Source: Mastigamoeba balamuthi | Lineage: Eukaryota; Evosea; Mastigamoebida; Mastigamoebidae | Assembly: GCA_902651635.1 (NCBI GenBank) | Contig: CACRSC010000009.1 | Coordinates: 408,280-472,279 of the forward strand | Length of the DNA stretch: 64,000 nt | Direction: 5' to 3' | Shown: positions 1 through 10,700 of the stretch, piece after piece | Layout of the letters: every line of letters begins with the position of its first letter | Numbering within the stretch: the first letter of the stretch is position 1 | Notes under the pieces: generated by a model | What the model was told of the DNA's origin: nothing | The model's input: the letters and a program-made list of their open reading frames with translations, nothing else | Databases searched by the model: none | Made by a program: the position numbers and the translations under genes

Positions 1-2477
1 AGTTCCCTTGCGACCCAGGAAAGCCAGAGTCAGGGTAATGAGGCAGTTCCACATCTCCCTGATTGCAAAGGCCATTGTCTTCATCTGGTGCCAGCCAGCC
101 AGTGACGGGATGATTGTACTGTGCAGTGGGCTGTCTTCCTGGTCATGCATTCGCCATAGCTTAGAGAACACCTGCTGGTCGCCCTCGAACACTGGCATCA
201 GGGGCAGCTGGGCACCAATGCCTCCTGTGGCCACTCCCATGCAAGGCTCCTCCTGGTCGTCATCCCTGTTGCACTCCACCACCTTCTTGCCCTGCAGCTT
301 GTCAATGGACTCGGAGCTGGAGCTCTCAGCCTCGTCTCCAGATGCAGAAGACGTTTTCTTGCTGGCCTGCTTTGCTCCCTTGATCTTGTCCTTAATGCTC
401 CTCACAGCATTCAGCATGGCTTTGGGGGCCATCCATGGCACGTCCCCTCTTGCTGAGGCGGCTGAGGCGACACACCTCAGCTGCAATAGCAGTCAGTGTC
501 GTGGTTGCATTCTGCATGGTGTTCTCTGTTGGGTCCCAGAACGGCGTAGTGAAGTACATGAGCTCCAGGCAGTCAGTCCTTGCCTGGACTGCCTCCTCCG
601 TGGTCAGAATGACCCTGTTCCTGGTCAGGGTGGAGATGGTGTTGATGGAGGCCTGCACAACAGTGTCCTCATACTGCTAGCCTGCCTCAGGCATTGTTGC
701 CTGCCTGTACTGCTGCAGCAGTGGGCTGAAAAGCGAGTTAGACTGGTTTTGCTGGTGACTTTTTCTATATGCTGGTGGCATAGGCTATGTGCCACCAGCA
801 TATAGTTATATGCCACCGGCATATAGCTATGTGCCGGCAGCATATGCATGTGCCACTGGCATAAAGCTATATGCCAGTGTGGCACATAAACGAAAAGTAA
901 CAGTAAACTCAAAAAATGATTAAAGCAATTGAAATACGAGTAAAAGACAGAGGAAATTCATACAAATTGATTGCGCCCTCACTGTTGTGCAGGATGAAGT
1001 CGATGTAGAAGTGCTGCACAACAGGGTGCCTTACAGCAAGCACCACAGGGGATGCTGATCACCACTTTCTTCTTCTGCATGCCAGCCACTGAAAACGTTG
1101 GGTTGAGGACGAGGCAGCTCAACTGCTTCTTCATGCTGGTGTTGACCAGAATGATGAGGTTGAGGAGAACGACGAGAGTCCACTTGTCCTCCACATAGGC
1201 CCAGTACACACTGCCGGACTGCAGCAACGTGGCCCGTTTGCCAGATTCCATGCGGCAAACGTCCCAGAAGTACAAGTCACACAGGCCCATGTGACGGGGG
1301 CCTGTCATGAGGCATGGGACAGTCATTGACCCGATCACTGGCAGGGATGTCCCAGTCTGTTTTGATTGAGTCAGACATTAGAATTGAAATGAAGAGCATA
1401 CTGCTCTGGCACTGGCTCTCTCGGGAATCGTGCTGCTATCCATGGTGATGTCTCCAGGGCGTNGACTCTGGGGACGAGAGGGAATGTCCTGACACTGGGC
1501 AAGACAGTTGATCGACATCAGAACTGTGGGGTCATAGCTCGGGTGGGACGTGACAGTCTGCAGCACCCATGGCAGCAGGGCAGAGACTAGAAGCACGATT
1601 GTGTCATCCAGCTGAATGAAGTTCTTGAGCATGTCCAGTTCCCTTGCGACCCAGGAAAGCCAGAGTCAGGGTAATGAGGCAGTTCCACATCTCCCTGATT
1701 GCAAAGGCCATTGTCTTCATCTGGTGCCAGCCAGCCAGTGACGGGATGATTGTACTGTGCAGTGGGCTGTCTTCCTGGTCATGCATTCGCCATAGCTTAG
1801 AGAACACCTGCTGGTCGCCCTCGAACACTGGCATCAGGGGCAGCTGGGCACCAATGCCTCCTGTGGCCACTCCCATGCAAGGCTCCTCCTGGTCGTCATC
1901 CCTGTTGCACTCCACCACCTTCTTGCCCTGCAGCTTGTCAATGGACTCGGAGCTGGAGCTCTCAGCCTCGTCTCCAGATGCAGAAGACGTTTTCTTGCTG
2001 GCCTGCTTTGCTCCCTTGATCTTGTCCTTAATGCTCCTCACAGCATTCAGCATGGCTTTGGGGGCCATCCATGGCACGTCCCCTCTTGCTGAGGCGGCTG
2101 AGGCGACACACCTCAGCTGCAATAGCAGTCAGTGTCGTGGTTGCATTCTGCATGGTGTTCTCTGTTGGGTCCCAGAACGGCGTAGTGAAGTACATGAGCT
2201 CCAGGCAGTCAGTCCTTGCCTGGACTGCCTCCTCCGTGGTCAGAATGACCCTGTTCCTGGTCAGGGTGGAGATGGTGTTGATGGAGGCCTGCACAACAGT
2301 GTCCTCATACTGCTAGCCTGCCTCAGGCATTGTTGCCTGCCTGTACTGCTGCAGCAGTGGGCTGAAAAGCGAGTTAGACTGGTTTTGCTGGTGACTTTTT
2401 CTATATGCTGGTGGCATAGGCTATGTGCCACCAGCATATAGTTATATGCCACCGGCATATAGCTATGTGCCGGCAGC
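1..2477. repeat. Exact 1,636-bp tandem duplication (second copy partial)
   Basis: Bases 1-841 recur at 1637-2477 with no difference that I can see, so the window opens inside a tandem array with a 1,636-bp period; the second copy breaks off at a palindromic TATGCTGGCAG-type array. Perfect identity means either a very recent duplication or an assembly artefact. A single N at 1463 inside the first unit makes the artefact possible. Both copies carry minus-strand coding-like sequence (rich in Ser/Lys/Asp, for example KKTSSASGDEAESSSSES) of no family I recognise. Confidence 0.9.
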
Positions 2478-2479
2478 AG

Positions 2480-2680
2480 GCATATAATTATGTGCTGCCA
2501 GCATATAATTATGTGCTGCCAGCATATAGCTGCTGTATGCTGGCAGCATAATTGTCAGCATAACTATGTGCCAGTAGCATATACTATGTACTGCCGGCAC
2601 TGCTGCCAGCACATAGTATATGCCACTGGTACAGAATTAAACTGCTGGCAGCACATAGCATGTGCCGGCAGATGATTGTG
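2480..2680. repeat. Short palindromic-unit array (GCATATA..TATGTGC)
   Basis: Densely packed units built from CATAT, TATGTGC and TGCYGCCAGCA alternate in direct and inverted order. One 21-bp unit beginning GCATATAATTATGTGC is repeated exactly at 2485-2526. The same vocabulary recurs at 780-890, 2400-2480, 3350-3430, 4635-4710 and 5365-5450, always at the edges of the coding-like blocks of the repeat cluster. The units are self-complementary and would form stacked hairpins. Confidence 0.8.
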
Positions 2681-2689
2681 TGTATGAGA

Positions 2690-3340
2690 AGGGAAGAACT
2701 CACCAGAACCAGGAACCTCAGGCAACAGAACAGGCGGCTCAGCACTCAGCTGGAGGTGTACAAGGGCATCGATAGACGGAATCCAGCACAGGTGCATGCT
2801 GCAAAACACGAGCTGCAGAGTGCCACAGAACCCACAGGGCTGGAGGAGGCCACGTTTCCTCAGTACATTTTTGCACTGAGGCAGACAATGCCCAGCTTAA
2901 TGCTCGTTCTGTTCTCTCTCCTGGGCTACAAGGACTCAGCCCCTGACAACGACCTGGCCATGCATGTGCTCGTGCAGCTATTCACAGAGAAAGGACGTGC
3001 ACTTCAGCACATTGCTTTCCAGCCATCTGTCCATACAACTCCTATTGCTATGTGGGACCTGTTTCACCAGCTGTGCCTTGTGTACGATCACAAAACAACA
3101 ACAAATAAGCTGGATAAGGCCAGGCATAAGCAGGCCATGCTGCTGCAGAAACACTGGGTGCAGGTTGCAGACAACCTGCAGGTGGCTGTAGGGTGCGGTT
3201 TTCAGCATCTGGACAGGCATGCCACGATGCTGCATGGTGTGGTGTGGGAGGGGGGGGGGATCATACCCAATGATGACTACCTCCAGAGTGTGCAGTTGGA
3301 CAATCTCTACATACTTGCAGTACGTTGTTTTTGGAACATT
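2690..3340 (+). CDS. Repeat-family open frame, unknown protein (part)
   Basis: An open plus-strand frame begins near 2660 in the palindromic array; the credible coding part is about 2690-3340. It starts with a basic helical stretch (RNLRQQNRRLSTQLEVYKG) and continues with amphipathic segments (FPQYIFALRQTMPSLMLVLF, LAMHVLVQLFTEKGRALQH). Downstream the frame runs into another palindromic array and loses protein character. No family recognised; the basic coiled-coil start could bind nucleic acid, but that is a guess. It is flanked on both sides by the arrays that mark this repeat family, so I treat it as part of the element and not as a host gene. Confidence 0.35.
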
Positions 3341-3884
3341 AGTTTTCGTATCTGCCAGCAGCATATAATTATATGCTGGCAGCACATAATTATATGCTGG
3401 TGGCACATGCTATATGCCAGCAGAGAGCATGTTCTGGCATCTCACTTTGCATCACTCCAGCAACATACTGACCTGCCTGGTTTATGTAGGAGGGTGTGGA
3501 ACTTCCCAATGTACTGCCCAGGGGTGTTCTGCTCTCAGAACAGCCACCTGATAACATGCAGTGAACCGTGGAGTTGTGTGCAACGTACTGCCCACTGGTG
3601 CCACACTCCCATGTCCTGCCTCTCGAGTGCAGCTCCTGCACTTTTGCGTGGATGTCTCTGTCTGGCAGCTCTCTGTCATGCCCACGACCTGTCAAGAAGG
3701 TGCTGGAAGGGGTTGTTCATCGGGCTTTCTTCTGGGGGATGTACTGCAACCAGAAGGGGTGCCCTCTGTCAGTTCCACCTGTGGAGAGCTGCAACAGGCA
3801 TCTGTCCACACTCATCAGCTGCCAGATGTGAACTGGTGGCAGCACAGAGTCTGCACAGACTGCCTCTTATATGGACATGGTCCG

Positions 3885-4446
3885 TTTCATGGAGGAGACT
3901 TGCATGGGAGTGGCCACAGGAGGCATTGGTGCCCAGCTGCCCCTGATGCCAGTGTTCGAGGGCAACCAGCAGGTGTTCTCTAAGCTATGGTGAATGCGTG
4001 ACCAGGAAGACAGCCCACTGCACAGTACAATCATCCCGTCACTGGCTGGCTGGCACCAGATGAAGGCAATGGCCTTTGCAATCAGGGAGATGTGGGACTG
4101 CCTCATTACCCTGACTCTGGCTTTCCTGGGTTGCAAGGGAACCAAGAACACGCTTAAGAACTTCATTCAGCTGGATGACATGATCGTGCTTCTGGTCTCT
4201 GCCCTGCTGCCATGGGTGCTGCAGACTGTCACGTCCCACGTGAGCTATGACCCCACAGTTCTGATGTCGATCAACTGTCTTGCCCAGTGTCAGGATATTA
4301 TTCCCTCCCGTCCCTGGAGTCTTCTGTGCTTCTGCCTGCACTATGGGCTGCCCTACTGCTACATGAGGGCCACAGTACGTGCTGAGAGGTCTCTGGAGTT
4401 CATAGGGCTTCTGCAGCTCTGTCCACAGCTGCTCTATACCACTTGA
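3885..4446 (+). mobile_element. Inverted partial copy of the 1-2.5 kb repeat
   Basis: The plus strand here carries the same protein-level landmarks as the minus strand of the tandem repeat (GGIGAQLPLMPVFEG, SLAGWHQMK, NFIQLDD, SHVSYDPTVLMSINCLAQCQD) at a few percent divergence. It is therefore an older, inverted copy. It is broken in several places. Two strongly hydrophobic stretches (MIVLLVSALLPWVLQTV and REMWDCLITLTLAFLG) suggest a membrane-associated product. I cannot assign a family. Confidence 0.7.
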
Positions 4447-4737
4447 CACCACCAGTACAAGGTTATAATGCCCAGTTCCTCAGTTTATGGATTGCTGGTG
4501 GCTTGCATCTGACTCACAGGGCTGCCATTCTCGAGACCATCACTCTTTGGACGAATAGGACCAGTCCTTACACTCACTGCAGTGATGACTGCTGTGAAAA
4601 GGTCCGTATTCCTCTTACGCCATTGTATAAGTCACCAGCACATGGCATGTGCTGCCAGCATATGCTATGTGCCGCTGACATATGCTATGTGCTGCCGGCA
4701 TAAGTGCTAGAAAACAACATAATTTCACCTATTTGAC

Positions 4738-5256
4738 TTGTTACGACACACTGTACTCTCACAGATGGTAAGAAGCATCAAGGCGCACTGCAAGGCATCC
4801 CTGCCATTAATCCAGCAGCATTCCAGGCTCATCTCAGTTGCCAAGGACAATGACAACTGGTTGGAGCACTGTGTTCATCCAGATTCGCCCTTCAATTGTG
4901 ATGCTGATGCTCAGGGGCTGTGCTACAGGCTCGGCACCATCAAGGGAACTACTGAGGAAGTCAAACGCCTTGAAGAGCACATCATGCAGGTGACTTGTCA
5001 TGCAGAAAGAGAGTCTTCTCTTTGGAGCAATGCAAAACTGGATGCCTGGCTCTCCAACTCCAATGAGCTGCTCCTGACCAGTCCTCTGCAGATGGACCTC
5101 GAGATGTTTGAAGAGGGATTCATCAACCCAGATGCGTACTTTAATGGCCTGAATGATGTTATGACTGATCCAAAAGACTGCATCATGGATTGTACTGAGT
5201 GCAGTGATGATAATGATGCCCTCTCCTCTGATGAAACTGACCCTGAATGTGACTAA
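4738..5256 (+). CDS. Acidic-tailed hypothetical protein of the repeat family
   Basis: An open frame of 172 codons; ATG is at 4765 if MVRSIKAHC is the start. It contains a KRLEEH helical segment and ends in a very acidic tail (SDDNDALSSDETDPECD). Codon use is not GC-rich, unlike the true genes further right. It begins 30 bp after one palindromic array and ends about 110 bp before the next, so it is bracketed exactly like the other element blocks. The start shares VRSIK with the N-terminal part of the minus-strand frame near 2060, which hints at common origin. No known domain seen. Confidence 0.35.
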   Translation: MLRHTVLSQMVRSIKAHCKASLPLIQQHSRLISVAKDNDNWLEHCVHPDSPFNCDADAQGLCYRLGTIKGTTEEVKRLEEHIMQVTCHAERESSLWSNAKLDAWLSNSNELLLTSPLQMDLEMFEEGFINPDAYFNGLNDVMTDPKDCIMDCTECSDDNDALSSDETDPECD

Positions 5257-5454
5257 AGCAATGAAACCAGTTGGTCATTACAATTGAAAGTCACTATGTC
5301 TGCTTTGAATGTCTTCTTGATAATCATTGACCACAAAACTACCGACACTTTCCATGCTGACTCATACGCTATATGCTGGCACATATGCTGCCAGCATAGT
5401 CGATGGCCGAGCTGTGCCACTGGGATATAGCCTGACACATACACCAGCACATAT

Positions 5455-6470
5455 CACCTTGGTCGCAAATCACTTGATTTGAAAAATTTCTGTGAAATCG
5501 TGCTTACAATACATTCAAGAGCTTCTGATATTATAGGCATGTGATATTGATCATTTGTAACGATTTTGACCCTTTTGATGGGAATCCCACCCATCAGGAC
5601 AAAAAGAAACTTCAATAGATTCAGAAATCTGCTCTGCATGGATAACGTCAAGTATCAGCTACTCAAAGACCAGGGTATTCAGGTATCATCACTCTTAACA
5701 GTTTAGTGCAGAGCAGAAGAAGGAGGCTCATATTATGGAAAGCCATTGTTGAAACCACTACTCACCAAGGAGCATTGCGAAAGACGACTCCAGTTTGCCT
5801 AGAAGAACCAGAATAGGAATTGGAATAGTGTTCTATGAACAGTGTGTGGGGCTGCTTTTCTGCTTAAGGATTTGGTTACTTGCATATTTTCAAAGAAAAT
5901 CTCACTGGAGTAGGAATGTGCCATATTTACAAACATTACTTACTACCTTCTGCCAGAATGCTCTTTGGAAAGAGATTCAGAGATTGGTCTCTGCAGGAGA
6001 ACAACGACTCATAACATCAAAGTCATATTGCTCAAAAGTGGAAGAGATCATAATGTAATCTGCATCTCATGGCCAGCATGCAGTCCTGATCTAAATCCAA
6101 TTGAAAACGTTTGAAGATCCTAAAGGTATCCCGGAGCCGCCCCTGAACATACCCCCCAGGCCACACAACATGCATCGCCCCCCCCCAAACACACCACCCA
6201 CCGTAACCCCCCTCTCCCCCCCCCAACCCCCCTGGCCCGAAAGGGCTCATCCCTCACTGGTAGTGGAACGGGAAACGATGATTTTCGATTTTTGAAGATC
6301 CTAAAGGCTCGTGTTTCTATGCGCAATCTGAGAAATATCAATCAATTGGAATGCACCATTCGCTCTGAGTGGGAGAAGCTTGAGAGTGGAGTATGCTCAG
6401 CATTTAGTGAATTCTGCTCCTTGCCATTTGCAGCAAGTGCAAGAGAGCAATGGTACTTCATCAAGTACTA
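5455..6470 (+). pseudogene. Tc1/mariner transposase fossil
   Basis: Plus-strand translation, across frames and stops, shows the ordered hallmarks of a Tc1 transposase: a possible N-terminal DNA-binding piece (HLGRKSLDLKNFCEIV, about 5457), KPLLTKEHCERRLQFA (5752), WGCFSA (about 5847), LLPSARMLFGKRF (about 5940), WPACSPDLNPIENV (about 6070-6115) and, after an insertion, LRNINQLECTIRSEWEKLES with SLPFAASAREQWYFIKY and a stop near 6468. Several internal stops and at least one frame change mark it as dead. The catalytic DNDPKH block is recognisable only as an eroded ENNDS stretch near 6000. The family normally cuts and pastes at TA sites. I could not identify its terminal inverted repeats. Confidence 0.8.
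6110..6307. repeat. C-rich insert with 17-bp flanking direct repeat
   Basis: TTTGAAGATCCTAAAGG occurs at about 6110-6126 and again at 6291-6307, bracketing about 165 bp of C-rich sequence (long runs of C near 6180 and 6215) that has no counterpart in a Tc1 transposase. Removing the insert plus one repeat copy rejoins the PDLNPIEN and C-terminal blocks of the fossil. The 17-bp duplication looks like a target-site duplication of the length made by LINE-type reverse transcription. A tandem slippage origin cannot be excluded. Confidence 0.65.
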
Positions 6471-7029
6471 GGGATCAGCATTCTCATAACTCTCTCTGAA
6501 ACTGTCAACAAAGTTGGAATTGCAATTCTTAAACGAAATATATCTCCAGGGAGGTCGTTTTGATGGGCACTATATTAGTGCTACTAGCACTAATACTTGC
6601 ACCTGTAGTGATTGGAGTACTAACTTAGCAATGAAATTCTATTGCATTCATTTATTATTGCACTATATAACAATTTAGTAATGGATTTATCACATTTTGT
6701 GGTAATAGCATAATGGTATCACTGGTTTTTTCATTCTTCTCTGTTTTTTCCCAAAGTTAACTTGTTGAACCATGAGCATGATATCCTGGATGTCGCAGAT
6801 ATTATCACTGTGATTTCATCATATCTTAACTCTTCTTATACTACACTCTGCACTTCTACACATCTGTTTCTTACATCTTCTTCCCCCTGCCCTTTCCTTC
6901 CAGCACTTGCTGTACTGCACAAAATAATTGGCACTACCTCTTCTTCTCCCTTCGTTCCCTTCCCACAGTAGATGGTTTGAAAAGATGGTTCGAACTTTTC
7001 TTGGCCTGTGTACATTCACATTAGTATTA
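6470..7029. other. AT-rich stretch, no gene seen
   Basis: No conserved reading frame or splice-consistent exon is visible. Near 6560-6620 there is a small run of imperfect repeats of the words AGTGCTACTAGCACTA. The open frames at 6762-6971 and 6819-7019 have no protein character. Confidence 0.6.
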
Positions 7030-7262
7030 AATTTCCCTAGATCTATGACCTGTTGGAGCCTGGAAGGGAGTCTCTCACAATAGGAACAGGGGTGTAGAAT
7101 TTCCAGACTTTGTTATACCCTCTTCAGCTTCTTCTTTGTTCTGTGATCTCTCATTGAAAATTCTGAAAACGATACTAGTCAGACCAGATGCTCTTGATGA
7201 CATTAAGATCTGGAGAATTGGGAGGCCAGTCGAGGAGGTTGACACCGATGGTGGTAGAAAAG
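7030..7262 (-). pseudogene. Tc1/mariner transposase C-terminal fragment
   Basis: The minus strand reads LLDWPPNSPDLNVIKSIW at about 7190-7250, the near-invariant block around the third catalytic acidic residue of Tc1/mariner transposases. It is followed, with stops, by a degraded C-terminal region recalling the family's W..I....V..L..S.P.R end. Orientation and sequence differ from the fossil at 5455-6470 (DWPPNSPDLN against WPACSPDLN), so two separate insertions of different subfamilies are present. Upstream parts are not recognisable. Confidence 0.65.
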
Positions 7263-7756
7263 AGAAATTAAGTAAAATGATTGAATTATTAAGTAAATCT
7301 ATTTATCGTTTATTGATTTAATTAATTGAAGTACTTAATGCACATGTAGTGTGTAGGGCACATTTTGCATGTGTAGTATATGGAATATATTTATATTCAT
7401 AATATTCACGGTTTTCCTGTCATATTCGGCACTTGAAGAGCATTTCATGTATCCAGCACTGCATGTGCTACTAGCACATACAACACTAGATACACAATGT
7501 GTGCAGCAAGCACCATAACAATTCAGTACTTATGAGTGCTAACTGAGCTCCAAATTAGCACAATAATTAGTGCTACATATGATAATTTATCTATAGTGGA
7601 TAATCACTGCAATGACCAAATGGTAAATATCATTTTTTCATATTTCGTTTATTCCAACAGGTATCTGTCAGTTGGAAGATAAATCGACGTAATGTCTCTG
7701 TGCATATTGCCATTGCAAAATCACGAAACCTGTGCTGTATTAGCATCAAGTTCTGC
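7263..7756. other. AT-rich spacer downstream of cyclase gene A
   Basis: No gene seen. The stretch is AT-rich and holds several copies of words such as TAGTGCTA and AGCACATA. It probably contains the 3' end of the cyclase transcript (minus strand) and decayed transposon sequence. Confidence 0.5.
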
Positions 7757-10700
7757 TCATTTCTTTCCTCGCAGAGAGAACACGACCTGGGGTCCCTTGC
7801 CCTTGAGTTCCAATGTTTGTGGCTCCTCAAAGTCAAACTCATATGCAGCCAGCACAAAGGTCTTCGAGTCACATAGCACAGTTCCTGGCTTTGCCTTGGC
7901 TTTCAGTCGTGCTGCCTTATTCAGATTGATATCAGAATCGAATGTGTGTTGTGATAGTATGAGTACCATGTTTACTGTGTCTGACCAAAGGTCATAGATC
8001 CAGTTACGCTTTCCAATAATGCCCCCACCACATGGTCCAGAACTGATTCCAATTCGGAATTGAATGTGATGCAAGCTGTCAATATCCTTGCCATTACTGT
8101 ACTTCAAGAACTCGAGAGCCATCTGTAGCATTACTTGAGCATGATGTGGATCTTCTGTGGGAACTCCTGATGCTGCTACTGTAAAATTCAATCAGCAGAT
8201 ATTCAAAGGGGATAATGAATTACAGTATAGATCCAGAATGGTCTTGATCTTGGTCACACCGCATCTCTCCGCAATCCTATCAAGGCCCTCGATAAAGGGG
8301 CTCAGAAATGCTGCAACTGTCTCTGGGGATGCTGTAGTGGCCCAGTTCTTGAATTCCGCAACATCACAGAACAGTATGCTAGTTGTGGCAAAGCTCTCAC
8401 TTGGAAGCACTCCTTTTTGAAGAGAATCGAACACATGTGGTGGGAAAAGAGACTCGATAATATCAAGAGACCTCCTAAACAGAGAGAAGTGAGAAGAGAA
8501 GAGGAAACTAGCCGGCCTACTGATGTTGTGCATGACGGGATCGAATAAGTTGGTTGATGGACCGACCAATGCTAATAAGTTGATCGTTTCCCCTGACCTT
8601 AACATATGTGTTCGTGGTGCTTGATGTGACTGCAACAATAGCTCTTGACAGACCGGATAGTCCAAGGAAAACCAGAACTTCCAGAACAAGCACACTGCAC
8701 CCCATGACAAACACAATAATACAAACTCCTACACCACAAAGAAGTGAGAACATCGCTTTTTGTTCTGAGAGTAGAGTGGGATTCTGGATGACAAATGTCA
8801 TCAACCTTGGCTGCCCTTCCTGTGAGTAATTGTTAAAGAGAGAAATGGCACAGGTTACGAACTACATCATTGAAGATAACACCTTCAAAGATTACTGTTG
8901 ATGATACAAAAGAGCTGCTGTTGGAACACGAGTGAAATGTGCCTTGAAGACTGTCTCTACCATTTGCAGTTACCCTAGAAATTGAGTTGTCTGCATAATT
9001 TGTTGTGAGATCTGGAGGAAAAACTCAGATACAATACATACAATTCACGACAGAGCCAATTGATATACTGCCAGCATTGGACCACAACTGCTGAAGAGGC
9101 CCACTATTATGATCAGTGTAGAGAACACCGAGACAAATGTCCATCATCTTGGAGGCTGAGGGAAGAACTCTTGTGACATCTCTAAGGAATACGACCCATC
9201 CAAATAGCTCAGTGGCATGCGTGAAAGACACTGGAAACGATGCCACCATCCGAGTGATGCGTCTGAATATGAGTAAGTACTATGTTCAGAGTTTGACTTG
9301 TACGTTTCCGGGTCCCAAACAAGACCAGAAAACTGCCCATAATTCTTCACCTGCTTCGTTATTGCACGTAATTCAGCAGAGGATATGTTTCTGAGGCTTA
9401 ATGTTGGATAGTTATAGCCTCCACTATTCAGCAATGTTCCGTTGAGAGTGAAGTACAGTGCACCATCAATTCCTTGAACATTCCAGACAACTCCATCTGT
9501 GAAGTACAGCTGCCAAAATTTCCCGTCTCCCTTACCAGCAGAGACATACTCCACTGCCTTGTCCTGCAGATATGATAAATCACAGGTACGATTCTGCTAC
9601 ATACCCATGCACCCCAGCCACCTGCAGCTTGATACAGATCAGACAGAGATGATTGAAGAACGTGTGATACTCTGTTGAGATCTGCAACTGCTCTATGATC
9701 AAGTAGTTTTGCAGTTGTGGTATCAATCGTGCAAAACAGGAATGTAGCCATTGCACAGACAGACACAATGAGAAGAGCTACGATACCAACAACCGCACCC
9801 AGCCGCAGGGACCGTGATATCTTTTTTGCAAGGCCAGTTGTCTCTTCTGAAGAATAGGAGATAGCCCCGTCGTCCTCCATGATGCTTAGCAACCCAGTGG
9901 AGGTGGAGGAGAGGGTCCTTGCTTGTATGTGCTTGCATTCAGAAGCAATATTTGTGTTTACTGTTATCATCCATATCGTGATGACCTGATTCATATCAGC
10001 TAGCTCGCCCATCACAGTGAATGTATAACTGTTTGACATTCTCTCCTCCAGTGCCATTTTGGTTGTATCGCAACACAGCAGTCCACCAGGGGGTGCAGAC
10101 TCCTGGACCTGCTGGCTCCGAGAGACTTGATACAATGATATGAGTATGGCAGAAGTCAAAGTAAGATAGACCTGATGGGCCCCAGATGTCGAAGAACCTC
10201 TTCTTGAGCCCGATAATGGCACTGCTACACGGCCCAGAAGCAATTCCCATGCGGAATCGCAGCATTTGATCAGAGTTTGCCATGACGTTACCATTGCAGA
10301 CTCTGTAATCCTGTCAGAATGCTGTTCAGTACGCCAAGTGTTTATTGACCTTGAGAACTCTATGGCGACCTCAGTACATACCACGGAGCAGTTGCGCTCG
10401 TCACTTTCCAGTCCGCATACCACGACTGCAATATTAGTTAGCTATACATGAACCACTCGGCGGATACCGTAGGCATCTCCAATTGTCATTACTTTTGTTG
10501 CCCCCGTAAACTCTACAATTTCGTCCATTCTGCTGAACACATCGTTGAGGTACGTGGTCACCACGTCAGGTGCCTGAGACGACGACCTATGTCCTGCCTG
10601 CCTTAGTGGCAAAATGTGGTCAACAGACAGCATACCAGAGAGTGAAGTTACATATATCGACAAAGAGAACGGAAGTTTGGGGATATGTCAGGTTGTTTGA

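Larger units (their letters stand above)
1..5260. mobile_element. Unclassified repeat-element cluster, fragmentary
   Basis: Related coding-like blocks lie on the minus strand at 1-2480 (twice) and, inverted, on the plus strand at about 3885-4440. The shared protein-level landmarks are LPLMPVFEG, SLAGWHQMK and NFIQLDD. Blocks at 2680-3330 and 4740-5256 on the plus strand look like further parts of the same family. The blocks are separated by short palindromic arrays at about 780-890, 2400-2680, 3350-3430, 4635-4710 and 5365-5450. I see no reverse transcriptase, capsid, DDE or tyrosine-recombinase signature, so the class is unknown. All copies look broken. The arrangement of direct and inverted copies is typical of a mobile repeat that has inserted into itself or been rearranged. 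Confidence 0.5.

Noticed and set aside
8-805. 265-codon plus-strand frame (repeated at 1644-2441)
   Set aside because: The protein-like side of this repeat is the minus strand (matching the inverted copy at 3,885-4,446); the plus frame is its mirror.
2480-2680. Repeat array considered as CRISPR
   Set aside because: Units are irregular, inverted and without unique spacers of constant length, in a eukaryotic context.
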